Assembly (NCBI GenBank): GCA_965279165.1
Contig: OZ257140.1
Coordinates: 3,038,001-3,102,000, forward strand
Length of the DNA stretch: 64,000 nucleotides
Source of the DNA: JBAYIE01 sp965279165
GTDB taxonomy: Bacteria > Bacteroidota > Bacteroidia > UKL13-3
Direction: 5' to 3'
The position numbers and the translations under genes are program-made. The notes beneath the pieces were generated by a model. The model saw nothing but the letters and a program-made list of their open reading frames with translations. It was not told where the DNA came from and ran no database searches. Below are positions 55,584 to 64,000 of this stretch, in pieces. How positions within the stretch are numbered: the first letter of the stretch is position 1; each line of letters starts with the position of its first letter.

Positions 55584-56932
55584 CCAACATAGTAAAAGAA
55601 GTTAATACCAATAGTGAATTTAAAAGCAGAATTCACCAAGTAATTCCAGGGGGAGCACACACCTATTCGAAAGGCGATGACCAATTTCCAGAAAACGCAC
55701 CAGCAGCAATTGTCAGAGGCAAAGGTGCATGGGTATGGGACATAGAAGATAATCGGTTTCTAGATTGCAGCATGGGCTTAGGATCAGTTAGTCTTGGACA
55801 CGCCTTTGAACCAATACTAAATAAAGTTAAGGAGCAATTGGATTATGGTGTTAATTTTCAAAGGCCAGCAACAATTGAACTTGAAGCAGCAGAGAAATTT
55901 CTTTCATTGGTAAACGTCCACGATATGGTGAAGTTTGCTAAGAATGGTTCAGCAGTAACCACAGCTGCTGTAAAACTTGCAAGAGCATTTACCAATAGAA
56001 AACTTGTTGCATTTCCTGGCGATCATCCATTTTACTCGTTTGATGATTGGTTTATTGGTACAACTGCAAGTAATTCGGGTGTTCCTAAAGAATTTTCTGA
56101 TCTTTCTGTAACTTTTAAAGCAAATGATATTGAATCACTCAAGGCATTATTTAATAAGTATCCTAATCAGATTGCTTGTGTAATAACAGAACCAGAAAAG
56201 AATTTTGATCATGATGAAGGTTTTAGTCCCGGAAAACCAGATAAGTTCTTAAAGGAAGCAATAGAATTATGTCATGAAAATGGAGCTTTATTTATCTTAG
56301 ATGAAATGGTGACTGGATTTAAAACGGGATTCCCGGGATCTATTTCAAAATATGACTTAAATCCAGACATGGCAACTTGGGGTAAAGGAATAGCTAATGG
56401 ATTTTCATTTTGTGCCTTGACAGGAAAAAAGGAAATTATGGAATTAGGAGGGATTCAAGCAAAAGGAAAAGAAAAAGTGTTTTTAATTTCCACCACACAT
56501 GGGGCTGAAACTCATGCGCTGGCTGCAAGCATTGCTACTATTGATTTTTTTATTAAGGAGAAAGTCAAGGATTCAAATCATCAAAAAGGCAATATGGTTA
56601 TCTTAAAAACAAGAGAAATTATTGCAAAACATGAATTAAGCAACTATATTAAAGTTAGCTCCAGTGATTGGGCACCTGCTTATCAATTTCTGAATAGTAA
56701 TTTGGAAGTCGACAATGGCTTCCGTACACTTTTTATGCAGGAAATGATAGCACGAGGAGTTTTGTTTCAAGGTGTTTTGGTTCCAACATATTCTCATAAC
56801 GAAATAGAACTTAGCTATTTTATTGAGAAATTTGAAGAGAGTCTTACAATTTATAAACAAGCATTAAAAGACGGATTTCAGTTGTATTTAAAGGGCGAAC
56901 CAACTAAACCAGTTTTTCGAAAAATAATATGA
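55580..56932 (+). CDS. Glutamate-1-semialdehyde-type (class III) aminotransferase
   Basis: The 450-residue class III PLP enzyme has IPGGAHTYSKGDDQFPE, KNGSAVTTAAVKLARA, FILDEMVTGFKTGFPG with the PLP Asp241, and TWGKGIANG with Schiff-base Lys269. It resembles HemL but lies inside the nonulosonic operon, overlapping both neighbours by 4 bp (ATGA), so it very likely acts on a sugar or its aldehyde rather than in heme synthesis. Similar aminotransferases sit next to SpsF and NeuB in other glycosylation islands. The exact amino acceptor is unknown. Confidence 0.85.
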   Translation: MTNIVKEVNTNSEFKSRIHQVIPGGAHTYSKGDDQFPENAPAAIVRGKGAWVWDIEDNRFLDCSMGLGSVSLGHAFEPILNKVKEQLDYGVNFQRPATIELEAAEKFLSLVNVHDMVKFAKNGSAVTTAAVKLARAFTNRKLVAFPGDHPFYSFDDWFIGTTASNSGVPKEFSDLSVTFKANDIESLKALFNKYPNQIACVITEPEKNFDHDEGFSPGKPDKFLKEAIELCHENGALFILDEMVTGFKTGFPGSISKYDLNPDMATWGKGIANGFSFCALTGKKEIMELGGIQAKGKEKVFLISTTHGAETHALAASIATIDFFIKEKVKDSNHQKGNMVILKTREIIAKHELSNYIKVSSSDWAPAYQFLNSNLEVDNGFRTLFMQEMIARGVLFQGVLVPTYSHNEIELSYFIEKFEESLTIYKQALKDGFQLYLKGEPTKPVFRKII

Positions 56933-57840
56933 TTTCATTACTTTCAAATAAGAAGCCACTTTTCGTTGCTGAGATTTCTTCTAACCATAATGGTGATATA
57001 AATCGTTGCAAAGAAATGATAGATGCTACAGCTGAAGCTGGATGCGATGGAGTAAAATTTCAACTTTTCAAGATTAGAGAACTTTTTTCTCCGGAAGCAA
57101 TAAAGTACAAGCCAGAGCTCCTAAATCGAATTGACTGGGAATTAAAGGAAGAAATAATTCCTGAATTGTCATTATACGCACGAAAAAAGGGATTGTTATT
57201 TTCATTTACCCCTTTCTATCTTAGCGGTGTAAAGGTTTTGGAGCCATATATTGATTTCTTTAAAATAGCATCCTATGAATTGCTTTGGGGTGATCTTTTT
57301 AAGGCTTGTGCATCGACAGGCAAACCTTTAGTTTTTTCAATTGGAATGTGCACACCTAATGAAATTTATTTGGCCTTGGATGCTATTGCTGATTCAAACG
57401 TTAAGGAAGTTTTGATTTTACATTGTAATAGCGCATATCCAACACCATTGAAAGATGTTAACTTATCTGTAATCGATACTTTACGTGGAAATTTTAAAGG
57501 TTATCTTAAAGATAAAGAAATTGAATTTGGTTGGTCAGATCATACTGTTCTAGAATCAGTAATACTTAGTTCAGTTTTGAAATACAATTCTAAAATGGTT
57601 GAATTTCATATTGATCTTGATGGTATGGGGCATGAATTTAAGAGTGGACACTGTTGGCTTCCTAAAGATATTGCTAGGGTTATTAATATTTTAAGTGAAG
57701 CTGTTGATGCAGAAGGAGATGGGGTGATTACACCTTCAGAGTCTGAATTAATTGAACGTAAATGGCGAGCTGATCCATCAGATGGGTTAAGACCTTTACT
57801 AGCAACAAGAAAAGAAATTTTAGACAAAATAATTCATTGA
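56929..57840 (+). CDS. NeuB/PseI-type nonulosonic acid synthase lacking the SAF domain
   Basis: The 303-residue TIM-barrel enzyme has the NeuB signature VAEISSNHNGDINRCKEMID, DGVKFQLFKIRELFSPEA, FFKIASYEL and FGWSDHTVLE. It condenses PEP with an amino-hexose (or a related sugar) to form a nine-carbon acid. The usual C-terminal SAF (antifreeze-like) domain, about 60 residues that complete the partner subunit's active site, is absent: the protein ends soon after the barrel with LRPLLATRKEILDKIIH. The normally conserved EKHFTLD-type metal/substrate block is altered to EFHIDLDGMGHEFKSG. Confidence 0.88.
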   Translation: MISLLSNKKPLFVAEISSNHNGDINRCKEMIDATAEAGCDGVKFQLFKIRELFSPEAIKYKPELLNRIDWELKEEIIPELSLYARKKGLLFSFTPFYLSGVKVLEPYIDFFKIASYELLWGDLFKACASTGKPLVFSIGMCTPNEIYLALDAIADSNVKEVLILHCNSAYPTPLKDVNLSVIDTLRGNFKGYLKDKEIEFGWSDHTVLESVILSSVLKYNSKMVEFHIDLDGMGHEFKSGHCWLPKDIARVINILSEAVDAEGDGVITPSESELIERKWRADPSDGLRPLLATRKEILDKIIH

Positions 57841-58856
57841 AAATACTTATTCGAACTGATGGCGGGTTGGAGTTGGGCAATGGACATATTGTTAGAATGT
57901 TGTCTCTTGCTGAACAATTGGAAGAAAGAAAAATTGATTTTGGGTTCGCAATAAGAGGTGACAATTATTGGTTTAATCAGTTAAAAGGTAAAAAATACAA
58001 TGTTGTTCGAATTCAGGATAAAATTGAACAAACCCAAGAATTAATTGAAATTGTTAAAAATCAAAGAATTAGTCATTTGGTTTATGATACAAGAAATGAA
58101 TTGACAAAAGAAGAGCTTAATATTATTAAAAAGAAAACAGGGGTATTTTTATCTGTTATTGATTCACCTGAAGACACTCGTTTAGTAGGAGATGCCGTAA
58201 TATATCCACCCATTCCACAAATTAAGGAATGGAAATGGGATGGATTTAAAGGAAATATATACTCAGGTTGGGAATATGTATTTATAAGAAAGGAATTCCA
58301 TCCGTCTAATAATAAGGAAGCGAAAAAAAATAGTAATAATATACTTCTTTCTTTTGGTTCAACTGATCCTTTTTTAATCACGGAAATGATGTTGCGGGTA
58401 ATTTTTGAAAATTATTCTTTGTTTAGAGATTGTCATTTTATTCTACTTGTAGGTCCTCAGTTTAATCGCATTGATGAAATTAAGCAAATGAAGGAATTCC
58501 AGTTCCTAAATATTGAGTTAATACAATCTCCTTCCAAGTTGGCTGATTTGTTTAATCGAATGTATTTGGCATTTATAGCATTTGGAGTAACTGCGTATGA
58601 ATTGGCCTCTTGTTCAATTCCTTTTCTAGCTGTTTCACCTACAAAAGATCATGAGAAATCAGTTAAGGTATTTGAAGAAGCCGGATTGGGGTTTTCACTT
58701 GGTACAATTGATCAATTTGCAAGTCGTTTTGTCAATGCAGTTAAAGAATTTCAAAGTCAGGAGGATGTCCTTTTAAATCATAGGATGCACTTTTTAAATC
58801 AAAATAAAATAGGTGATTATTCATTAATAATTAAAGCAATAACAAATTATGCATAA
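57837..58856 (+). CDS. PseG/SpsG-like UDP-sugar hydrolase
   Basis: The 339-residue GT-B fold protein has the PseG N-terminal motif IRTDGGLELGNGHIVRMLSL (Gly-His) and the C-terminal nucleotide-binding stretch LAFIAFGVTAYELASCSIPFL. PseG hydrolyses the UDP-linked diacetamido-hexose to release the free sugar used by the NeuB-type synthase, which is encoded just upstream. The start is TTG at 57837, overlapping the previous stop. SpsG in Bacillus has the same relation to SpsE and SpsF. Confidence 0.82.
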   Translation: MKILIRTDGGLELGNGHIVRMLSLAEQLEERKIDFGFAIRGDNYWFNQLKGKKYNVVRIQDKIEQTQELIEIVKNQRISHLVYDTRNELTKEELNIIKKKTGVFLSVIDSPEDTRLVGDAVIYPPIPQIKEWKWDGFKGNIYSGWEYVFIRKEFHPSNNKEAKKNSNNILLSFGSTDPFLITEMMLRVIFENYSLFRDCHFILLVGPQFNRIDEIKQMKEFQFLNIELIQSPSKLADLFNRMYLAFIAFGVTAYELASCSIPFLAVSPTKDHEKSVKVFEEAGLGFSLGTIDQFASRFVNAVKEFQSQEDVLLNHRMHFLNQNKIGDYSLIIKAITNYA

Positions 58857-59748
58857 AGGTAAAATAATAGCAAAAGCAGAAGGTAAAGATATAATTGAAT
58901 GTTCAACTTGTGGATATACACATGTTAACCCATTACCAACTCAAAAAGAACTGAATGAATTCTATGAAAAAACATTCTATCAAGATGTGAAAACATCATA
59001 TTTTGATGATTACGAACGTGATCATGACTGGTGGGTCTTGAATTACAATTGGTTGCTTGATGACCTCGAATCAGAAGTTAACAATAAGAAAGGCAAGCAT
59101 ATTAGGTTACTTGATGTAGGATCTGGACCAGGATTATTCCTTAAAACTGCCTCCGATAGAGGTATGGATGCTTTAGGAATAGAACCATCATTGGATGCCT
59201 ATAATTATTCCAAAAAGAAGCACCAATGTAAAGTTATGAATGTAACACTTGAAAATCTGGATCCTTCGCTTGAAAAATTTGATATAGTTCACAGTTCCCT
59301 AGTAATGGAGCATATCCTCAACCCAATGCATTTCATTAAAAAATCTAAATCCTTATTGAAAAAGAACGGATTATTATGCATTATAGTTCCAAATGATTTT
59401 AATCCTATTCAAGAAATTAATGTGAAGTTAGGATCTAAAAAATGGTGGATAAGCCCATTTGAGCATTTAAATTATTTCAATCCCAAAAGTTTAAAGAAAT
59501 TGATGGAGAAGGCTGGTCTGGAAATAGTGAATGAGAGTGTTACATTTCCGATTGACCTGTTTCTTTTAATGGATAAAAATTATTTAGATCAACCTGAGTT
59601 AGGAAAAGAGTGTCACTATATGAGAAAGGGATTTGAATTTAATTTAGAGAAATCACATTCAGATAAATTCAGGAAGAATTTATATAAAGCCTTTTCAAAA
59701 CTTGGAATTGGCAGAGAATTGGTTATAATTGGCAGGAAAATTAATTAA
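58849..59748 (+). CDS. SAM-dependent methyltransferase
   Basis: The 299-residue class I methyltransferase starts with a small Cys-containing segment (DIIECSTCGYTHVNPLP), then the SAM motif RLLDVGSGPGLFLKTA and the later IVHSSLVMEHILNPMHFI block of the Methyltransf_23 group. It probably O- or N-methylates the sugar made by the operon or a glycan intermediate. It overlaps the preceding gene by 8 bp, supporting translational coupling. Confidence 0.87.
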   Translation: MHKGKIIAKAEGKDIIECSTCGYTHVNPLPTQKELNEFYEKTFYQDVKTSYFDDYERDHDWWVLNYNWLLDDLESEVNNKKGKHIRLLDVGSGPGLFLKTASDRGMDALGIEPSLDAYNYSKKKHQCKVMNVTLENLDPSLEKFDIVHSSLVMEHILNPMHFIKKSKSLLKKNGLLCIIVPNDFNPIQEINVKLGSKKWWISPFEHLNYFNPKSLKKLMEKAGLEIVNESVTFPIDLFLLMDKNYLDQPELGKECHYMRKGFEFNLEKSHSDKFRKNLYKAFSKLGIGRELVIIGRKIN

Positions 59749-59756
59749 GAAAAACG

Positions 59757-60941
59757 ATGGGAAGAGACGCGATTTGGTTGTTTGCAGGAGGTCCGATGCA
59801 AGAAGTTGCTGCAAAACAGATAAAAGCACTTGGTTATGAATTGATAATAACTGATATGAATGATAGTTGTGTTTGTGCGAGTTATGCTTCAACTTTATTA
59901 CCATTAGATACTTTTGATGTAGATGGTAATTTAAATTCAATCCAAGAATTAAAGAAGAGTTATAATATTAAAGCGGTTATGACTACTGCTGCTGATTGTC
60001 ATTATACAGTTAATGTGGTTGCCAAAGAACTAGGTCTACCCGGAATAGATCCTGAAATTTCAAAGATTTGCAGGAATAAACACACCTTTCGGGAAAAAAT
60101 GATTGAGAAAGGGGTTTATCAGCCTAAATCGTATTCGTTTTCTGATTATAACGAGTCTTTGAAGTTCATTAATGAAAATAAATTTAAATCTTTTGTTGTC
60201 AAAGCCACGGATAATTCTGGAAGCAGAGGATTTACTGCTATACAAGATATTTCTGAATTTACATTTGAAGTATTTGAAGATGCAAAATTAAATGGAACCA
60301 CTGGATTGGCAATAATCGAGGAAATGTTGATTCCAATAAATTATGCGGTGGCTGAATTAAGTGTCGAAACAATTTGGTTCAATGGAAAGATGTACTTTTT
60401 AAATTGGGTTGACAGGTTATTCAGGGATGATTTGAAATTATTCAATATGGATAAACTGACCGATTTTGATTTACCATGGGGAGTAGAATTAGGTCATATT
60501 AATCCTTCTCAACATGATTTTAAGGTAAAAGAGCAAATTATTAAAGAAATATATAGTGCAGGTTGTGCACTTGGTTTCGATAAGGTGAATTATGCCTCAA
60601 TACTAAAAGCAGATATTATGATAACTGATAAAGGCCCAGTAATTATAGAACTTACACCTCGGCTTTCAGGTGGTTGGGATAGCTCATTGAGTTCGCGGTT
60701 AAGAGGAAGTGATTTTGTAACAGGATTAATAAAACTTTCTTTAGGCGAAAGCCTCACGCTAGATATGTGGTACAATTATTTTTCATTTTCAGATTACGCA
60801 CTTAACGTTGTAGTATTATCTGCATTCAATTTTAAACCAAAGGATTGTACTGGTCGATCTTTTACTGTAGGCTGCGATTACAATCTAAGCATGGCTTTTA
60901 ATAAATCATTAGAAAACTTAAACAAAAATATATATATATGA
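59757..60941 (+). CDS. ATP-grasp enzyme of the nonulosonic-acid operon
   Basis: The 394-residue protein has the ATP-grasp layout: an N-terminal Rossmann-like part (AIWLFAGGPMQEVAAKQI), the lid region SFVVKATDNSGSRGFTAI, and the metal-binding GPVIIELTPRLSGGWD. ATP-grasp enzymes join a carboxylate to an amine or similar nucleophile. In this position it could attach an amino acid or other acyl group to an amino sugar, replacing the missing PseH-type acetyltransferase, but that is inference. Its stop overlaps the next ATG. Confidence 0.85.
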   Translation: MGRDAIWLFAGGPMQEVAAKQIKALGYELIITDMNDSCVCASYASTLLPLDTFDVDGNLNSIQELKKSYNIKAVMTTAADCHYTVNVVAKELGLPGIDPEISKICRNKHTFREKMIEKGVYQPKSYSFSDYNESLKFINENKFKSFVVKATDNSGSRGFTAIQDISEFTFEVFEDAKLNGTTGLAIIEEMLIPINYAVAELSVETIWFNGKMYFLNWVDRLFRDDLKLFNMDKLTDFDLPWGVELGHINPSQHDFKVKEQIIKEIYSAGCALGFDKVNYASILKADIMITDKGPVIIELTPRLSGGWDSSLSSRLRGSDFVTGLIKLSLGESLTLDMWYNYFSFSDYALNVVVLSAFNFKPKDCTGRSFTVGCDYNLSMAFNKSLENLNKNIYI

Positions 60942-61510
60942 TCTGGAATAACTTTAACAACCTAGAAACTTTGAAAGTTAATTACGATGAAAAGAGTCAA
61001 ACATTAATTTTCGAATCAAATGATGAAAAAGCAGTAGTGAAAATCGGAGCGGATAATGATATTGATTATGTAGATTATCAATACAATGGGGATAGTCATC
61101 ATATTGAGAAAAGTGAACGTAAACATTTAACCATAGGACAGGACAATTTTAAACGAGAAGTATATCATTACCTTCTTCCACGGACATTTGCCAAACATAT
61201 GCGACTTGGTATAACCAAACATGCTGGTGAAGGAACATGGTCAAGTCTTCCACACGACTTCGAACTTAATCTTGAACCTGGTTTCGAAGAAGTTTTTTTC
61301 TATCTTATCAAAGGAGGTTCTGGAAGAGCTATTCAAGTAGGTAAAGGCGTTTGGTGTAACAATGAATCAGTTGATGGAGCTTGGATTGTGAAAGATAGGA
61401 CTTGCTCTGTTGTACCTATGGGTTATCATCCGGTTGGGGCAGAACCACATGTAAGTGTTTCCTATATTTGGATTTATTTATGCAAAAAGCCTGAATGGGA
61501 AAAGGTATGA
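60938..61510 (+). CDS. IolB/KduI-like cupin
   Basis: The 190-residue protein is a short cupin that resembles the 5-deoxy-glucuronate isomerase family. Blocks in common are LGITKHAGEGTWSSLPHDFE, PGFEEVFFYLIKGG, and CSVVPMGYHPVGAEPHVS. In IolB the conserved His and Glu residues bind a metal; His, Glu and the later His are present here. The sugar-acid isomerase role in myo-inositol catabolism does not fit the neighbours, so it may isomerise an operon intermediate. Both ends overlap adjoining genes by 4 bp. Confidence 0.75.
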   Translation: MIWNNFNNLETLKVNYDEKSQTLIFESNDEKAVVKIGADNDIDYVDYQYNGDSHHIEKSERKHLTIGQDNFKREVYHYLLPRTFAKHMRLGITKHAGEGTWSSLPHDFELNLEPGFEEVFFYLIKGGSGRAIQVGKGVWCNNESVDGAWIVKDRTCSVVPMGYHPVGAEPHVSVSYIWIYLCKKPEWEKV

Positions 61511-62286
61511 TGGTTAAAGGTAAGAAGATAATCATTGCAGGATGTTATGGCGACTTTGCTAAAACAATAGCAGAAGCTCTAAATAAAGAAGGAGCGTCAC
61601 TAATTCTTATCGGTAGATCAAGAGAAAAGTTTTTAGACAAGTACAAGAACTCCACGATTCCTGGATATGAAGATATTTTTTTCGAATGTGATTTGTCTGA
61701 TGAAAAATCCGTTATTAAATTAGAGAATAAAATTTCTCATTTAACTCAGGATCTTCATGGCATCATAAATTGTGTTGCATATCCTGCTTATACAAAGTCA
61801 ATTTTCGAAACTGAAGTAGAGTCATGGGATGAAGCATTTAAAGTAGATGTTAATAGCGTGTTTTTGATGTGTAAAATATTTGGAAAACTACTTGCTAATA
61901 ATGGATCAGGGAGTATTGTGAATTTTACTAGTTTTCACATTAAAGCAACTTATCCAAATAGGGTATTATACAATGCTTGCAAATCAGCTGTTGAAGGTAT
62001 AACAAGGTCTTTAGCTGTTGAGTTAGGTACTTATAATATTAGGATTAATTCAATTGCGCCAGGTCCAATTTATTCTACAAGAACTAAGTTTTTTCTTGAG
62101 CAGAATCCTACGGTAAAAACTAAAATGCTTGCAAGGACTCCTTTGAACAGGATTGGAGAACTTAGCGACATAGCTGACATGGTATTGTTCTTATCTTCTG
62201 ATTACTCTAAACATGTTACCGGCCAACAGTTGGTAATCGATGGGGGGTGGTCTGTGAATGCATGGTTCGAATCTTTTAATCAATAG
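61507..62286 (+). CDS. SDR family oxidoreductase
   Basis: The 259-residue classical SDR starts from the ATG at 61507 (MMVKGKKIIIAG). The nucleotide motif is altered to AGCYGDFAKTIAEAL instead of TGxxxGxG, but the NNA-type IINCVAYPA, catalytic Ser-Tyr-Lys set (VNFTSFHIK, VLYNACKSAVEG) and the C-terminal VTGQQLVIDGGWS are present. The substrate is unknown; oxidation or reduction of a sugar intermediate is likely from the context. The ATG overlaps the preceding stop. An earlier frame opening at 61495 is less likely. Confidence 0.85.
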   Translation: MMVKGKKIIIAGCYGDFAKTIAEALNKEGASLILIGRSREKFLDKYKNSTIPGYEDIFFECDLSDEKSVIKLENKISHLTQDLHGIINCVAYPAYTKSIFETEVESWDEAFKVDVNSVFLMCKIFGKLLANNGSGSIVNFTSFHIKATYPNRVLYNACKSAVEGITRSLAVELGTYNIRINSIAPGPIYSTRTKFFLEQNPTVKTKMLARTPLNRIGELSDIADMVLFLSSDYSKHVTGQQLVIDGGWSVNAWFESFNQ

Positions 62287-62291
62287 GTGAT

Positions 62292-63026
62292 TTGACAATC
62301 CTCAAAGAAAGTGCTATAATTTTTGGAGTGAACGGTTCCATTGGCAGTGCCATAGCTGAACATTTAATAAGCAAAGGAATAAACGTGGTGGGTGTAGGAA
62401 GGGCTGCCACAAATGATACATTATCGCATTACTATAGTTGTGATTTAAGGAATGAAGGAGATCTTATTAATCTTTATAATGTGATTATTGAAGATGTTGC
62501 AACATATCAATATATAATACTCGCTCATGGTGGACAATTGAGGAAACCTCTCCTAGAGGTGACAAAAGCTGAATGGGAGTTTATTATTGAAACAAACCTT
62601 ACGTCTAATTTTCTCATTTGTAAGTATTTTTTACCTGAAATGATAAAAAATAATTTTGGGAGAGTAGTAGGTATTACATCATTGACAACTCAAATCGGTA
62701 TAAGAAACATTGGTCCGTATGCGGCATCAAAAGGCGGTTTAGAACAATTATTAAAGACATTAGCTGTTGAATTAAGTGAATATGATATTACGGTTAATGC
62801 TTTAAGTCCGGGGCGTATCGCCACAAAAATGACAAAGGATCTTACAGACAATTCAAATTCCAGTAACTCGATTATTTCAAGAATTCCTAAAAAACGATTT
62901 GGATACCCTGCAGAATTGACAAGTGCTATTGACTTTTTGATTTCTCATTCATCTTCTTATATAACCGGTCAAACTATTGTGGTTGATGGTGGTTGGCTGG
63001 CAAGTGGCGGCAACCCGATATCTTAA
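62292..63026 (+). CDS. SDR family oxidoreductase
   Basis: The 244-residue SDR has a nucleotide motif IIFGVNGSIGSAIAEHL, ILAHGGQLRKPLLEV in place of the usual NNAG block, VVGITSLTTQIG with the catalytic Ser, and IGPYAASKGGLEQLL with the Y-x-x-x-K pair. It ends SYITGQTIVVDGGWLAS, as in FabG-like enzymes. It starts at TTG 62292, 5 nt after the previous SDR. The tandem SDR pair may act on one intermediate in turn. Confidence 0.87.
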   Translation: MTILKESAIIFGVNGSIGSAIAEHLISKGINVVGVGRAATNDTLSHYYSCDLRNEGDLINLYNVIIEDVATYQYIILAHGGQLRKPLLEVTKAEWEFIIETNLTSNFLICKYFLPEMIKNNFGRVVGITSLTTQIGIRNIGPYAASKGGLEQLLKTLAVELSEYDITVNALSPGRIATKMTKDLTDNSNSSNSIISRIPKKRFGYPAELTSAIDFLISHSSSYITGQTIVVDGGWLASGGNPIS

Positions 63027-63030
63027 ATTA

Positions 63031-64000
63031 ATGAAACTTTATTCTTTTTATCATTGTAATTTGATGTTTTCTTCAATTGAGGAAAATAAAAGGAGCGAGG
63101 TAGTTGAAAAATGTTATTGGCCATTGCTGAGACTGGCTGAGAGTGGTGTAAAGCTAAGCATTGAGATGACTGGGCTTACTCTTGAATTGGTTAATGAATT
63201 AGATTCAAGTTGGGTTACCACATTTCGATCCTTACTTTCTAAAAATCAAATTGAACTGATTGGGAGTGGTTATTCTCAGATAATTGCTCCACTTGTACCA
63301 TATGAAGTTAATCGTGCTAATTTAAGAGTTGGAAAAGATGTATATTTTCAGCTGTTGCATTATGAGCCTACGGTTTATTTGGTTAATGAAATGGCATTTT
63401 CGAAAGATTTGATTTCGCTATACCAGGAAGAAGGAATAAAGAATATTATCATTGAGTGGAATAACTTTTATAAATATAGTAGAGGGGTAAAAAAGGAACA
63501 TTCTTTTAAGCCATTGAACATAACAAATGGAGATTCAAGCTCACTAAACTTAATATGGGCAGATTCAGTACTTTTTCAGAAATTTCAGAGACTTGTTCAT
63601 AAAGAATTAGAGTCAGAAGAATTTCTTTTATACCTTGAGAAAAGAGAACAGGAAAATAGCGAACAATATTTACCACTTTATACGAGCGATGTCGAAATTT
63701 TTGACTTTAGACCAGGTCGATACAAAACTGAGAATAATCTCGGGAATGATGAATGGAAAACAATTGAAGAGTTGTATAAGCAAATAGGGTTGAATCACAC
63801 ATTTGTTTTCTTGTCTGAGATTGTAAGTCAATGTGAGGAAAATATACCTACCATGTCTTTTGATCCTGTGTTTCCAATTCAAGTGAAGAAGCAGGAAAAA
63901 TACAATATATATAGATGGGCAATTGGAGGCAGAAATAATCTAGAGTTAAATGCTGATTGTTACAAAATTTTTAAAAGTAGATTTTACAATCAAAAATGCG
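63031..64000 (+). CDS. Glycoside hydrolase 57-like protein, cut by right edge
   Basis: The frame starts at the ATG at 63031, 4 nt after the SDR stop, and is still open at the edge, giving 323 residues. The N-terminal MKLYSFYHCNLMFSSIEEN block, then SIEMTGLTLELVNEL and IELIGSGYSQIIAPLVPYEV, look like a GH57/polysaccharide-deacetylase-like barrel. NEMAFSKDL may hold the nucleophile Glu, and VEIFDFRPGRYKTE is a conserved-looking block. GH57 enzymes act on alpha-glucans, but this member sits in a nonulosonic operon and may instead act on a lipid-linked or glycan intermediate. Confidence 0.65.
   Translation, partial: MKLYSFYHCNLMFSSIEENKRSEVVEKCYWPLLRLAESGVKLSIEMTGLTLELVNELDSSWVTTFRSLLSKNQIELIGSGYSQIIAPLVPYEVNRANLRVGKDVYFQLLHYEPTVYLVNEMAFSKDLISLYQEEGIKNIIIEWNNFYKYSRGVKKEHSFKPLNITNGDSSSLNLIWADSVLFQKFQRLVHKELESEEFLLYLEKREQENSEQYLPLYTSDVEIFDFRPGRYKTENNLGNDEWKTIEELYKQIGLNHTFVFLSEIVSQCEENIPTMSFDPVFPIQVKKQEKYNIYRWAIGGRNNLELNADCYKIFKSRFYNQKC

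Noticed and set aside
55580..56932. HemL (heme biosynthesis) identity for the class III aminotransferase
   Set aside because: It is embedded, with 4-bp overlaps, between SpsF- and NeuB-type genes, so a glycan role is more likely than tetrapyrrole synthesis.

Overview
The window is a stretch of a Bacteroidota chromosome. The evidence is the large number of proteins ending in a type IX secretion (T9SS) sorting domain (a YPNP-type start followed by a short beta-rich tail), the TonB-dependent receptors paired with surface proteins, the DUF4249, DUF4294, DUF5074, DUF4465 and DUF5522 families, and promoter-like TAnnTTTG boxes. I would not go below phylum with confidence. No rRNA, tRNA, CRISPR array, integrase or insertion sequence was recognised.

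Left part (1-37.7 kb). Two very large tandem paralogous surface proteins (PKD, GEVED and DUF5011-type domains) lie on the minus strand; the first runs off the left edge. Next is a five-gene minus-strand operon behind a textbook cobalamin riboswitch: a BtuB-like receptor, two T9SS-sorted surface proteins, a beta-propeller lipoprotein of the DUF5074/BtuG type, and a small Cys-rich DUF5522 protein. Housekeeping and metabolic genes follow: mtgA, trmN6, a saccharopine dehydrogenase-like protein, cdd, two alpha/beta hydrolases, a DinB-like protein, a second TonB receptor with a DUF4249 lipoprotein, an ATP:cobalamin adenosyltransferase, a geranylgeranyl-reductase-type flavoprotein, a T9SS-sorted class C beta-lactamase-like hydrolase, a zeta-toxin-like ATPase with an overlapping 50-residue partner, uvrB, lpxK, efp, pepT and lgt. 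Intergenic DNA here is rich in repeats: a 1.1-kb tandem array, palindromes with a GTCGCGAC core, an element present in inverted orientation at 29.9 and 35.8 kb, and several minisatellites.

Right part (38-64 kb). This is one long plus-strand surface-polysaccharide locus, visibly more A/T-rich and often using TTG or GTG starts. It begins with lhgO and asnB, then an export pair (SLBB outer-membrane exporter and Wzz-like chain-length protein) and a HTH/nucleotidyltransferase-like protein. A UDP-GlcNAc-to-diamino-uronate set (WlbE-, WlbB-, WlbA- and TviB/WbpA-like) and a UDP-glucuronate 4-epimerase follow.

From 51.7 kb to the right edge is a tightly overlapping nonulosonic-acid-type operon: PseB, PseC, an aldo/keto reductase, a SpsF-type cytidylyltransferase, a glutamate-semialdehyde-type aminotransferase, a NeuB-type synthase that appears to lack the C-terminal SAF domain, a PseG/SpsG-like protein, a methyltransferase, an ATP-grasp enzyme, an IolB-like cupin, two SDRs and a GH57-like protein cut by the edge. 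No PseH-type acetyltransferase was seen. This composition is the best candidate in the window for an undescribed sugar pathway.
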